Shown here piece by piece: positions 14,991 to 24,061 of a DNA stretch of 44,447 bases; the first letter of the stretch is position 1; the number at the start of each line of letters is the position of its first letter. The notes below the pieces were generated by a model. It saw only the letters and a list, made by a program, of their open reading frames with translations, had not been told where the DNA came from and did not search any database. Made by a program: the position numbers and the translations under genes. Source of the stretch: an uncultured Rhodospirillaceae bacterium (GTDB lineage Bacteria > Pseudomonadota > Alphaproteobacteria > Azospirillales > Azospirillaceae). Location: the NCBI GenBank assembly GCA_937927415.1, contig CALBDS010000005.1, positions 1 to 44,447 of the forward strand. The letters run 5' to 3'.

Positions 14991-16358
14991 TCATGTGTTG
15001 GTGTTGAACCAGGTGCCCGGCTCGCTGGCCGCCAGCGTGTGGATGGCGGCGTGAAAGCCGGAAATCTCAAGATCCGCGTCGATCTCCGCCGGGTTGGCGG
15101 CGGTGTGGAAAGCGTAGGGGCGCACGGCTTCGCCCGCCTGTTGCAGACGGTCGCCCAGGGGGCTGGGCCGCATCCCGTTGGTCAGGAACGGCGCCAACCA
15201 CAGATCGTCGGGCACATGGGCGGAAAAACTGCCCAGCCCGTGATCCTCGGTGAACAGAAGCTCCTCGTAGGTCAGGCCACGGCAGCGGGCGGCGGCGACC
15301 TCTACCGTCTGGGGCGTGCGCGGCTGCATTCCGACGCGGAAGTAGTGCGACACCAGATGGGCATAGCTCATGACCATGCGGGCGTAGGTGTCGTTTTTCA
15401 GGGACGCCGCCAGCAGCCGCCGGCGCAGGTCCGCGCTGTGGGTCATGCCCAGCGGAATGCGGAAATAGGATTGGAAGATGGGGAAACGGTCAATGAAGGG
15501 ATGGGCGAAGTACCATTGTTCCGGCGCCATGCTGCGAAACCGTTCGAAGAAGCGGGCGTCCATGTTCGCCAGCGTCAGCAGATCCTCACGCCGCCCGAAA
15601 AACGTGATGTCGTTCATGCAGAATAGGTTGGCGAAGTTGCCGAAGCTGGTCACCGCCACTCGTTCGCTGAAAATGGTGGGATAAGCGGGGTCGCCCCCCG
15701 CCCCACCCCCGATTTCCCGGTCCAGACCGCCGCCGAGCGCGTTGCGGAACCCCTCCCATACCGCCGGCAGCATGGGTACCTTGTCCGTGCGCAGCTTCAG
15801 TACCCGTGAACCGGGCGGGCAAGCGTTCAGCCCGGCCATGAACGCCTTCATCTGGTGGATGATGTGCCCGGCCAGCGTGATGCGCGGCTCGGGGCTTTCG
15901 ATCCACAAGACGCGGTGTTTTTCCAACTCCCGCGCGATGCCGGGATTGCCGCTGAACTGCCCGGTCCAGGTGGACAGGAGGATCTCGTCCGCCAGCCCCT
16001 CGGCGCGCAGGGCGAGGGCGCCGTTCAGCACGGCGGTGAATTCCGGCAGGTTGCGGGGAACGCCGGGAATGAGAATCCAGTTCCGTGCCTGCCCGGCACT
16101 CATCAAGGCGCGCATCAGCGTGTAGGCTTGGGCGGCGGGGATCGATGCGGGATCGTCGCGCAGCACGGCGGCCACCGTTTCCGCCGCCGCGTCCGTCTGT
16201 CCCCGGCGCCGGTGGATATGGGCCAGCAGCAGCAGCGCCGCCGCCCGGTCCCCACCGTCCGTTTCCGCACCGGCGGCGCGGCACAGGGCTTCGGCCGTGT
16301 CCAGGCGATTAGCTTGATAAGCGATGCGGGCTTGATCGAGAAGGATGGGGGCGGTCAT
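14991..16358 (-). CDS. TPR plus WavE-like LPS biosynthesis protein
   Basis: 455 residues from the ATG at 16358 (MTAPILLDQARIAYQ); the frame extends to 16436 without a better start. Residues 1-85 form two to three TPR-like helix pairs. From about residue 93 the sequence resembles WavE-type proteins of LPS clusters: LADEILLSTWTGQ (residues 122-133), LEKHRVLWIESPEP, HQMKAFMAGL and RVLKLRTDKVP (186-195). The KLRTD motif is the best landmark of that family. The later NDITFFGRREDL and EQWYFAHPF segments also fit. WavE proteins are probable glycosyltransferases without a defined donor. Confidence 0.6.
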   Translation of the reverse strand: MTAPILLDQARIAYQANRLDTAEALCRAAGAETDGGDRAAALLLLAHIHRRRGQTDAAAETVAAVLRDDPASIPAAQAYTLMRALMSAGQARNWILIPGVPRNLPEFTAVLNGALALRAEGLADEILLSTWTGQFSGNPGIARELEKHRVLWIESPEPRITLAGHIIHQMKAFMAGLNACPPGSRVLKLRTDKVPMLPAVWEGFRNALGGGLDREIGGGAGGDPAYPTIFSERVAVTSFGNFANLFCMNDITFFGRREDLLTLANMDARFFERFRSMAPEQWYFAHPFIDRFPIFQSYFRIPLGMTHSADLRRRLLAASLKNDTYARMVMSYAHLVSHYFRVGMQPRTPQTVEVAAARCRGLTYEELLFTEDHGLGSFSAHVPDDLWLAPFLTNGMRPSPLGDRLQQAGEAVRPYAFHTAANPAEIDADLEISGFHAAIHTLAASEPGTWFNTNT

Positions 16359-16539
16359 GATCCGGGCGGGTTGACGGCGGGGGCGGCGAAAACCGCTGAC
16401 GCTGGCAAGATGCCGGTATCGCGTTTCTCCGTGCAAGGGGGTTTACCCTTCCGTCGGGTGGGTGCTAATGGGATGGAGCGTGCCGGGACCGCTGACGCCG
16501 ATGTTTTTGGGAGCCGATGTTCCCAGGGGATAATGGATC

Positions 16540-17628
16540 ATGACCAGCTTGCCGTTTGATCTGGATGCCGCGGTGGCGCGGATCAAGTATTTCGAGACTA
16601 TCGCCCATCCCCCCGAGCAATGCTGGTACGGCCTGGATCTGGCGCTGAAGCAATGGGCCGGGCTTCCGCCGGCCATTCCGGTTCTGCTGACCACCCATCA
16701 CGGCATCGAGCTGATGGTCGAGGAGATGCCAACCTACATCGGCAACAAGAACCCGATCATTGTGGCGCGTGAGGACTACCGGAAGCTCTATCAGGAAAAA
16801 TACGGCAAGCAGGCGTTCCGGGCCGGAAACTCCTATGTTCTGTACCGCCGGACCAACAACATCGGCTTGGCGCCCGATGCGCGCGGCACCCTGGCGTTTC
16901 CCGCCCATTCCACCCACCACATCACGGCGGAATTCGATGTGGACGGGTATATCGGCCAGCTTCTGGCTTTGCCGGAAGCGTTCCAGCCGGTCAGCGTTTG
17001 TTTGTACTGGAAGGATATCCTTCTGGGGCGGGACAAGCTGTTCCGCAACCGCGACATTCCCGTCTATACCGCCGGGCACATGTTTGATCCGCTGTTCCAC
17101 AAGACGCTCTACACCATCCTGCGGAATTTCCGCTACACAACGTCGAACAACATTCTAGTGTCCAATGCGGTGCTGTCGCTGGAGATGGGGCAGACCTCGT
17201 TCTATCTGGGTGAACGGCTCATCTACACCACCGAGGGCGCCGACCCCAACCGCCAGGTGCGGGAACAGGATGAGATGAGTATCTTTCTGGCATCCAAGGA
17301 TCCCTTGGCCCAGGAATATTATGAGTTGTTCCCCCGCTACCGTCCCGGCATGGGACCAGAAGATCTGGCCCCATGCCCCCGCCTACGCGAAATCATATCG
17401 ATCATGCACGGTGCCGATGAAAACCACGATCCGGCCATGATTCGCAGCGTGATCTTCCAGGCGTTCACCCGTTTTCACCCCAAGGGAAAGGCGATGCTGG
17501 CCATTGTGCTGGAGAATATCCGCCTGCTTCAGACCGGCCAGTATGAGGCGGTGTTTGCCGACCAGCCCGAGATGCTGGACTTCTGCCGCGCCATTTGCCG
17601 CCATCCCCAAATGGTGTTCCCGTCCTGA
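16540..17628 (+). CDS. Unrecognised 362-residue protein of a glycan cluster
   Basis: The ATG at 16540 has AGGGGA about 10 bases upstream. I do not recognise the family. What can be seen: no signal peptide or membrane segment, mixed alpha/beta composition, and a histidine-rich run FPAHSTHHITAEFD around residue 122-135 followed by a CLYWKD strand and YTAGHMFDP. The order 'FPAHSTH ... YW.D ... GH' resembles acceptor and donor halves of GT-B transferases, so a glycosyl- or glycerophosphotransferase is possible. It stands alone between two minus-strand genes and thus has its own promoter in the 181-base gap at 16359-16539. Confidence 0.55.
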   Translation: MTSLPFDLDAAVARIKYFETIAHPPEQCWYGLDLALKQWAGLPPAIPVLLTTHHGIELMVEEMPTYIGNKNPIIVAREDYRKLYQEKYGKQAFRAGNSYVLYRRTNNIGLAPDARGTLAFPAHSTHHITAEFDVDGYIGQLLALPEAFQPVSVCLYWKDILLGRDKLFRNRDIPVYTAGHMFDPLFHKTLYTILRNFRYTTSNNILVSNAVLSLEMGQTSFYLGERLIYTTEGADPNRQVREQDEMSIFLASKDPLAQEYYELFPRYRPGMGPEDLAPCPRLREIISIMHGADENHDPAMIRSVIFQAFTRFHPKGKAMLAIVLENIRLLQTGQYEAVFADQPEMLDFCRAICRHPQMVFPS

Positions 17629-17682
17629 ACGGTCGATCGCCCGTGGATTTCCCTGCCCCCGACAGGCCGATCAGCCATACGA

Positions 17683-19089
17683 TCATGCGGAAACCGGGGC
17701 TTCGGCGGGGGTGAACACCGGCACCGTGCCGGGGAACAGGATTTCCGCCAGTTCCAGCAGGGTATAGTCGCCGTAGCGCGGCGCCACGAGCTGCGCCCCG
17801 AAGGGCAGCCCCTGCGGCCCGGTGAACAGCGGCAGGTTCATGCTGGGCGCCCCGCACAGGGTCCAGATCAGGCAGGAATCCGCCGGTTCGCCCCGTTCGT
17901 CGTCCCAGCGGGGCGGCTCGCCGCACACCGACAGGGTTATCAGCACGTCCACATCGGCCATCACCGCGTCCAGCCGGTGTTCCAGGGCCGTCTGCCGCTT
18001 CAGGGCCGCCAGATACTCCTCGGTGGTGATGCTGTTGCCGTCGTCGGTGACGGCGCGGAAGATGGGGCTGACCGTGTCGGGCTTTGCCAGTTCCTTCTTG
18101 AAATAATAGGCGAGCTGCTTGTGATAAATGATCCGGTGCAGGTCGTGTGCTTCGGCAAACGGCGCGCGCACGTCCATTTCCACCACCTCGATCCCGTTGT
18201 GCCGGCGGGTCAGGTCGTTGGCATAGGCCGTCAGTGCTTCGCGGGCATAGGGGGCGGCGTGGTCCCAGGTGGGCGGCAGGGCCAGCCCCACCCGCCAGGG
18301 GCGGTTGCCGTTCCGTTTGGCGGCGATACGCGACAGGCCGCGCTCCACGTTGGGATAGTTCTTACCGTGGACCCGCAGGGCGTCCAGCAGCAGCCGGGCG
18401 TCGGCCACGCTGCGGGTTATCCAGCCGATGGTATCCAGGGTGTCGGCGGTCTTCAGCACGCCGGTGCGCGGCACCGTCCCGAAGGACGGCTTGAAACCGA
18501 CCACCCCCAAATAGCTTGATGGACGGATGATTGAGCCGGCGGTCTGGGTCCCCAGGGCCGCCGGCGCCATGCCGCACAGAACCGCCGCCGCCGACCCGGT
18601 GGAAGATGTGCCGGCGATGTGATCGGCGCTGTGGGGGTTGGTGGTCAGGCCGGGAGCATGGGTGGCAAATTCGGCGGTCACCGTCTTGCCCATCATCAGC
18701 GCGCCCAGCAGCCGGGCGCGCGACACCACACGGGCGTCATTGCCGGGGGTGAAGCCGTGCCAGAGGTCGCTGCCCATGGCGGTGGGCATGTCCTCGGTGT
18801 TGAACACATCCTTGACGCCGAGCGGCAGGCCGGCCAGCAGCGGTTCTGGTGTCCAGCCCGCCCAGTCGCGGCGGTCGAGCGTGCGGGCGCCGGCGCGGGC
18901 CTGCTCCTCGTCCAGATACTGCCAGGCATGGACCGGGCCGTTGACGGCACGGGTGCGGGCCAGGCAATCGTCCAGCCACTCCAGTGCGGACATCTTTCCC
19001 GCACGCACCAGGGCCGTGCCCTCGGTGGCGGTCAGGGTGTGGGGGGCAGCACTCATCGCCGTCGTCTCCGTCCGCATACCGTCAGGCAT
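17683..19089 (-). CDS. Amidase-signature family amidase
   Basis: 468 residues with the full Ser-cisSer-Lys catalytic set of the amidase signature family: K93 in LGVKDVF, S162/S163 in the GTSSTGSAAAV loop and S186 in TQTAGSIIRP. These enzymes hydrolyse carboxamides and release ammonia; GatA delivers it to a partner enzyme. The ATG at 19089 overlaps the end of the N-acetyl sugar amidotransferase gene by 8 bases, implying coupled translation; ATGs at residues 5 and 12 are alternatives. In P. aeruginosa the related WbpG receives ammonia from HisH/HisF2, which are absent here, so the amidase could fill that role. This is a hypothesis from gene order. It could equally act on an amidated sugar. Confidence 0.87.
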   Translation of the reverse strand: MPDGMRTETTAMSAAPHTLTATEGTALVRAGKMSALEWLDDCLARTRAVNGPVHAWQYLDEEQARAGARTLDRRDWAGWTPEPLLAGLPLGVKDVFNTEDMPTAMGSDLWHGFTPGNDARVVSRARLLGALMMGKTVTAEFATHAPGLTTNPHSADHIAGTSSTGSAAAVLCGMAPAALGTQTAGSIIRPSSYLGVVGFKPSFGTVPRTGVLKTADTLDTIGWITRSVADARLLLDALRVHGKNYPNVERGLSRIAAKRNGNRPWRVGLALPPTWDHAAPYAREALTAYANDLTRRHNGIEVVEMDVRAPFAEAHDLHRIIYHKQLAYYFKKELAKPDTVSPIFRAVTDDGNSITTEEYLAALKRQTALEHRLDAVMADVDVLITLSVCGEPPRWDDERGEPADSCLIWTLCGAPSMNLPLFTGPQGLPFGAQLVAPRYGDYTLLELAEILFPGTVPVFTPAEAPVSA

Positions 19090-20263
19090 CGTTTCCCGCC
19101 TCGCGCGCCAGCCGTTCGGCTTTGCGGCGGGCCGCGTCGGTCAGGGCGTCCTGAATTTCCTCGCGGGTCAGGGCGCCGACCTTCTCGCGCTGTTCATCCA
19201 TGATCCGGTAGAATTCCTCACGCGTGTAGCCGGTGGACTTCAGGTAATATTCCAGAATGTCCGGCTCCACCGGGTCGTTTTCCCGCGCGATGATGTTGCC
19301 TTCCTCCAGCGTCATCAGGCCGGCCCGGATGTCCTGCGAGGTGAAATCGGTGCCCCGGCCATAGCCGCGCTTGAGGAACTTGGTGAAGTCGTGAACGCCG
19401 GGCATCCGGCATTCCACGCTCTTGTAGCACTTGTACGTGCCTTCCACCTTGTCTTCCTGCCAGCCGTAGTGGTCGCGCAGGAACTCGGTCTGGCGTTCGC
19501 CGTCCCAGAAAATGAAGTTGCCCAGGTGGATGCCGTAAAAGCCCAGCTTGCGCAGCTCTTCCCCTGGCGGCAGCTTGAACGGGCTGAGATCGCGTACCGA
19601 TAGGTAATCGGTGGCGAATTCCTCCGGGTAATAGAAGGCGGAGATCTTGGTGAAATAATGTTCGTCGTATTCCAGCAGATTGTCGTAATCGGCGTGGGAC
19701 GATTTTTCCGCCGCCGATTCACCATAGACGATCAGCGGGATCTTGTATTGCACCGCCACCTGCACCGGATACGATCCAACGCCCGAATGGCAATGCCAGC
19801 AGGCGTCCCCAATCATTTCCAGCGACCGGCGGGCGCAGCGGTTCACCAGCCCGCGGCTGGGGGTGAACATCACATGATCGACGTCGAAGGTTTCCAGACA
19901 CCAGCGCAGATTCCGCATTCCGGTTTCGGAAAACCAGTTGTGGCTGAAAGTGCAGGCCAGCGGCTTCAGCTTATAGACGTTCTTGATCAGGTGGAGCTGA
20001 TAGGCGCTGTCCTTGCCGCCGCTGATGGGGACGATGCAGTCGTACCCCGACGTGCTTTTGCCGCGGAACTGTTCCAGGATCTCGGCCAGGCGGCGCTCGC
20101 GGGCCTGCCAGTCGATGTGCATCTTCTGCTCCGACGCCCGGCAGGCGACGCACACGCCGAGTTCGTCGAAGTCCGCCTTCGGCTCGGTGCTGGGCATGCC
20201 GCAGCGCGAGCAGTAATGCAGGTTCGTGAACATTGGCGCACGGGGATCGGGATTGTACGCCAT
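19082..20263 (-). CDS. N-acetyl sugar amidotransferase (WbuX/WbpG/PseA family)
   Basis: 393 residues. The enzyme converts the N-acetyl group of an activated sugar to an acetamidino group using ATP and ammonia (PseA for pseudaminic acid, WbpG for 2,3-diacetamido sugars). A zinc ribbon of four cysteines lies at C18/C21 and C38/C41 (YCSRCGMP, GVCVAC), and the PP-loop is SGGKDS at residues 81-86. HNWFSETGMRNL, GDACWHCHSGVGSYP and YGES are further family segments, and FLKRGYGRGTD is near the C-terminus. It is the first gene of a two-gene unit with the amidase. The 276-base gap upstream is shared with a divergent methyltransferase gene. Confidence 0.9.
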   Translation of the reverse strand: MAYNPDPRAPMFTNLHYCSRCGMPSTEPKADFDELGVCVACRASEQKMHIDWQARERRLAEILEQFRGKSTSGYDCIVPISGGKDSAYQLHLIKNVYKLKPLACTFSHNWFSETGMRNLRWCLETFDVDHVMFTPSRGLVNRCARRSLEMIGDACWHCHSGVGSYPVQVAVQYKIPLIVYGESAAEKSSHADYDNLLEYDEHYFTKISAFYYPEEFATDYLSVRDLSPFKLPPGEELRKLGFYGIHLGNFIFWDGERQTEFLRDHYGWQEDKVEGTYKCYKSVECRMPGVHDFTKFLKRGYGRGTDFTSQDIRAGLMTLEEGNIIARENDPVEPDILEYYLKSTGYTREEFYRIMDEQREKVGALTREEIQDALTDAARRKAERLAREAGNDA

Positions 20264-20411
20264 GGGCAGATACTCCGTTTATCCAGGCTGTCGGCGGATA
20301 CGCTAGCGCAAAACCGCACCGGCGCGGAAGGATGGCCGGATGGGATCAGGTGTCAACCGATAAATCCGGGGTCGGCAGCTTCGCGGGCTTGGGCAGACTC
20401 GATCAAGAGGC

Positions 20412-20438
20412 TTGCTGTTTTGGGAGGGTGGATATAGT
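20412..20438 (+). promoter_or_regulatory. Possible promoter for the methyltransferase gene at 20540
   Basis: TTGCTG (20412-20417) and TATAGT (20433-20438) resemble -35 and -10 hexamers, with a short 15-base spacer. The pair lies 102 bases upstream of the ATG in the gap 20264-20539. Evidence is weak. Confidence 0.3.
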
Positions 20439-20539
20439 AACATTTGCCATGAAGCGTTCCGATCAAGGAAGGATGGCGTCCACCGTTCTCCTATCTTTGC
20501 AGGACCTTTCGGATTTTTTAGGATCTCAGGAAAAATTCC

Positions 20540-21550
20540 ATGACATTTTTGCTGGATAGCTACATCGATTCCCTCTCGAATCTTCCTGAGAGTGCTTTCG
20601 ACGATATGATCCGAAGCACGGTCATGGTGACCATTGTTTTGGGAGATATCTATGAAGATCTGGAGGCCGATCCTGAACCGGCGCTTGACGATTGTCTGCG
20701 CCGGCAATTGACTGTTCTGGACGATGTGCGCCGCCTGGCCGTTCACCGCGTGCCCCGTCAAGTCGGTTCGGCGTCGGTGGATACCGCCGAACTGTTCGAA
20801 AGTGCTTGGACTGCCTTCAGTCCCGCCACCTATGACCATTCGGTCAGCCTGGTGGAAGCGCGGTTGCGGGCCAGCGGCATCAATGAAACCTATCTGGCGG
20901 GCAAACGCTGCTTCGACGGCGGGTGCGGCATCGGGCGCCTGTCCGTGGCGTTGGCCAGGATGGGAGCGGGCGAGGTGGTGGCAGGCGACATCGGCGCCGC
21001 ATCGCTGTCCTATCTCAAGGATACCTGCGCGCGTCTGGGCATTTCCACCATCACGCCGGTGGAGCAGGATGTGACGAACCTGAGCAATTGGGCCGACGGC
21101 ACGTTCGATTTCGTGGCCTCTTATGGCGTGCTGCACCATACGCCCGATTGCCTGGGCGGTCTGCGCGAGCATTTCCGCGTGCTGAAGCCGGGCGGGGAAC
21201 TGTGGCTCTATCTCTACGGCGACGGCGGCATGTATTGGCCGGTGTACGACCGGCTGCGCGACGTGGTGGGCCGCTATCCGCTGGCTGCGGTCAAGAAGGC
21301 GCTGGCCGGGCTGAACCTGCGCGAAGGGCTGTATTACACCTATCTCGACAATGTTCTGGCTCCGCGCACGTACCATCTGGAAAGCGATATCGTCGCTCTG
21401 CTGCGGGAAATCGACCCGAGCCTGACGTGGCGCCGGGCCCAGGGCACCTCGCCCGTCGATGACAACGACCTGTGTCTTGCCACCGGCTACGGCGCCGCCG
21501 TCGTCGGCCCCGAGGGCGAGGTCCGCATCATCGTCCGTAAGTCGATCTGA
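20540..21550 (+). CDS. SAM-dependent methyltransferase
   Basis: 336 residues. The ATG at 20540 has AGGA 9-12 bases upstream. The N-terminal 110 residues are a helical region without a recognised domain. The SAM fold starts at about residue 122 with CFDGGCGIGRLSVALA, then VVAGDIGAAS, DGTFDFVASYGVLHHTPDC and HFRVLKPGGELWLYLYG, a textbook Methyltransf_11 series. Homologues with this long N-terminus occur in bacterial glycan clusters. The gene stands alone between divergent and convergent neighbours. Substrate unknown. Confidence 0.82.
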   Translation: MTFLLDSYIDSLSNLPESAFDDMIRSTVMVTIVLGDIYEDLEADPEPALDDCLRRQLTVLDDVRRLAVHRVPRQVGSASVDTAELFESAWTAFSPATYDHSVSLVEARLRASGINETYLAGKRCFDGGCGIGRLSVALARMGAGEVVAGDIGAASLSYLKDTCARLGISTITPVEQDVTNLSNWADGTFDFVASYGVLHHTPDCLGGLREHFRVLKPGGELWLYLYGDGGMYWPVYDRLRDVVGRYPLAAVKKALAGLNLREGLYYTYLDNVLAPRTYHLESDIVALLREIDPSLTWRRAQGTSPVDDNDLCLATGYGAAVVGPEGEVRIIVRKSI

Positions 21551-21656
21551 TACCGGCGCGACCGCAGCGGCACGCCATATGGCGCAGAAAAGCCGGCACA
21601 GTGCTTGAGCGCAATACGACACGTCAATTCATTGGCGTGTCCATCTGATAAGGGGA

Positions 21657-21682
21657 AAGGGGGGACGTTCGCGTACCCCCTT
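21657..21682. terminator. Possible terminator hairpin between convergent genes
   Basis: AAGGGGGGAC (21657-21666) pairs with GTACCCCCTT (21673-21682) with one mismatch and a 6-base loop, in the gap between the methyltransferase and galE. There is no strong T-run, so it would be a weak terminator. Confidence 0.35.
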
Positions 21683-21739
21683 CACCGTTTCTGCTCCAGT
21701 ATCGGGGCTTTTCAGACCGCTCCGCTCTGGACCACAACC

Positions 21740-22708
21740 TTATCGGTTGTGCCAGCGCCACGCCGACCCGATCAGCGTGTCCAGGTCCGACCGCTGCGGG
21801 CGCCAGCCCAGGATCTGCCCGGCGCGGGAGCTGTCGGCCACCAGCCGCGGCGGATCGCCGGGGCGGCGGGGATGCAGTTCCACCGGCACCGTGCGCCCCG
21901 ATACCCGTTCCACCGCCCGCACCAGATCCAGGACCGAGGTTCCGACCCCGGTGCCCAGGTTGAACGCCTCCACCCCCTGGTGGCGGGACAGGTGATCCAT
22001 GGCCGCGGTGTGGGCGTCGGCCAGATCGCAGACATGAACGTAATCGCGCACCGCCGACCCGTCGGGGGTATCATAATTGGTGCCCAGCACCCGGAACGCC
22101 GGCACCCGCCCCTGCGCGGCGTAGATGGCCTGGGGGATCACATGGGGTTCGGGATCGTGGCATTCGCCGGTTTCAAGATCGGGGTCGGCGCCGGCGGCGT
22201 TGAAATAGCGCAGGATCACCGCGTTCAGCCCATAGCCCACGCCATGATCGCGCAGAATGCGTTCGATCATCAGCTTGCTGGCGCCATAGGGGTTGATCGG
22301 CGTTTGCGGGTCGCATTCCTCGATGGGCTGCTTGGGCGAAATGCCATAGGTGGCGCAGGTGCTGGAAAACACCAGCCGGCCCACCCCCGCGGCCCGCATG
22401 GCGTCCAGCAGCGTCAGCGTGCCGACCACGTTGTTGCGGTAGTAGAGGGCCGGATCGGCGATGGATTCCGCGACATAGGCGAAGGCGGCGAAATGCAGCA
22501 CGCCATCGGGCTTCCATCGGTCCAGCACCGCGTCCAGCCGGGCGCGGTCGTGCAAGTCCCCTTCCTCCAGCGGCCCCCAGCGTACGGCCCAGCGGTGGCC
22601 GCGTGACAGGTTGTCGTAGGTGACGGGGGTATGTCCCTGGCGGGCCAGCGTCTTGCAGACGTGGCTTCCGACATAGCCGGCACCGCCGGTAACGAGGAAG
22701 GTGGCCAT
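21740..22708 (-). CDS. galE: UDP-glucose 4-epimerase
   Basis: 322 residues. GalE interconverts UDP-Glc and UDP-Gal (some forms also the N-acetyl versions). The NAD loop is TGGAGYVGS (residues 7-15), the catalytic set is S115-S116-T117, Y141 and K145 (SSTCATYG, YGASK), and FNAAGADP and NLGTGVGTSVLDL are typical GalE segments. It is the last gene of the minus-strand operon that begins at 29392, 7 bases after the GT4 gene. Its likely role is to supply UDP-galactose or UDP-GalNAc for the glycan; the copy could also be the cell's only one. Confidence 0.92.
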   Translation of the reverse strand: MATFLVTGGAGYVGSHVCKTLARQGHTPVTYDNLSRGHRWAVRWGPLEEGDLHDRARLDAVLDRWKPDGVLHFAAFAYVAESIADPALYYRNNVVGTLTLLDAMRAAGVGRLVFSSTCATYGISPKQPIEECDPQTPINPYGASKLMIERILRDHGVGYGLNAVILRYFNAAGADPDLETGECHDPEPHVIPQAIYAAQGRVPAFRVLGTNYDTPDGSAVRDYVHVCDLADAHTAAMDHLSRHQGVEAFNLGTGVGTSVLDLVRAVERVSGRTVPVELHPRRPGDPPRLVADSSRAGQILGWRPQRSDLDTLIGSAWRWHNR

Positions 22709-22715
22709 GGATCGG

Positions 22716-23969
22716 TCAGGACAGCAGCGAGTGATAAAGATCGCGGTAGCGGGACGCCTGGACCTCCAGCGTGTGCTCCCGCTCGATGCGGGCGCGGGCC
22801 ATGCGGCCCATGGCCGCCAGATGGGCCGGATCGCCGAGTGCGGTGGCCAGAGCGGCGGACAGCGCCTCGCCGTCGGCAGGCGGGGCGAGCCAGCCGGTTT
22901 CGCCGGGAATCACCAGATCGGGAACGCCGCCGATGTCGAAGCCGATCACCGGCGTACCGGCGGCCATGGCCTCCAGCATGGTGTTGGGAAGGTTGTCTTC
23001 CAGGCTGGGCACGGCAACGATGTCGGCGGCGCTGTAGAGCCGCCCGACCGTGGCGTCGTCCGACACCAGCCCGGTGCGCAGGTGATGCACCTGGGATTTG
23101 AGCGTCACGTTGCCGCCGCCCACCAGAAGCAGCGCCACGTCGGGCCGTGGCCCCAGCCGGCTCAGCGCCTCGTCCAGATAGGACAGGCCCTTGCGCGGAT
23201 CATCCACCATGTGGGCGATGAACAGGATGATCTTCAGATCGGGGGGCAGCTTGAACGCCTGGCGCATGGCCTGCCGATCATGGACGACGAAGGTGTCGGT
23301 TTCCAGCCCGTAGGGGATGACGCTGACCGGGATATCGCGGAACAGGGCGCTGCGTGCCGCTTCCCGCCCCAGCCAGCGGCTGGGGGTGACGATGTGCATC
23401 CGGTTGTTGCGCCGGGCCAGGGCGGCGATCTTGCGTTCCAGGATGCGGGCCGACAGGTCGGCCGGGTCGTCCGAGGACAGGAAGGGGCAGGCACCGCAGC
23501 CTTGCGTGAACCGTTCGCACCCGCCGGCGTAATGACAGCCGCCGGTGAAGGCGTGCATGTCGTGCAGCGTCCACACCACCGGCTGATCCGGGGAGCGGCT
23601 GGCGAAGAAGGAGGGGTAGTCGATCAGTCCCCGCACCCAATGCAGGTTGATGACGTCGGCGGGGGGAAGCTGGCTGACCAGGATTTCCCCCGGTGCGGCG
23701 CGTTCGCTGTGGAAACTGACGAAACCCGGCGCGGTCAGCACGGGATAAGGGGCGGCTTCCGCCTGGATCTCCGCCTGAATGGCCTGGGCGCGGGCCATCT
23801 GCTCGGGCGAAACCGGCCCCAGCGTGGCGGCGTCGGGATCGTTGCCGGTCTTTTGCAGGACCAGCATCCGGCTCTCCTCCCCGATGACGCGCAGCCCCTT
23901 GAACAGCCGGAAGGCCGCACGGGCGGCGCCGCCGTGGATGTCGAAGGTGTTGATGTGCAGGATCTTCAT
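22716..23969 (-). CDS. Glycosyltransferase family 4 (GT-B)
   Basis: 417 residues, cytosolic. The N-terminus MKILHINTFDIHGGAARAAFRLFKGL is typical of GT4 enzymes of the WcaC/AmsD type (colanic acid, amylovoran). A cysteine-rich insert (YAGGCERFTQGCGACPF) around residues 145-165 is seen in this subgroup. The donor site has SLEDNLPNTMLEAMAAGTPVIGFDIGGVPDLV, the E-x7-E segment of GT4. It follows the methyltransferase gene after 92 bases and is followed by galE after 7, so the donor may be UDP-Gal; this is inference. Confidence 0.88.
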   Translation of the reverse strand: MKILHINTFDIHGGAARAAFRLFKGLRVIGEESRMLVLQKTGNDPDAATLGPVSPEQMARAQAIQAEIQAEAAPYPVLTAPGFVSFHSERAAPGEILVSQLPPADVINLHWVRGLIDYPSFFASRSPDQPVVWTLHDMHAFTGGCHYAGGCERFTQGCGACPFLSSDDPADLSARILERKIAALARRNNRMHIVTPSRWLGREAARSALFRDIPVSVIPYGLETDTFVVHDRQAMRQAFKLPPDLKIILFIAHMVDDPRKGLSYLDEALSRLGPRPDVALLLVGGGNVTLKSQVHHLRTGLVSDDATVGRLYSAADIVAVPSLEDNLPNTMLEAMAAGTPVIGFDIGGVPDLVIPGETGWLAPPADGEALSAALATALGDPAHLAAMGRMARARIEREHTLEVQASRYRDLYHSLLS

Positions 23970-24061
23970 CGGAGATGCACCGGATAGCGGGAGTGGATGC
24001 GAAAATAACCATCCCCCTGTTCCGGCGATAGAGCTATTTGCCCGCCCCGTCTTCCCAAGGG

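Noticed and set aside
21573..21584. 12-base palindrome CGCCATATGGCG after the methyltransferase gene
   Set aside because: No T-run, no second copy and no gene start nearby; likely chance.
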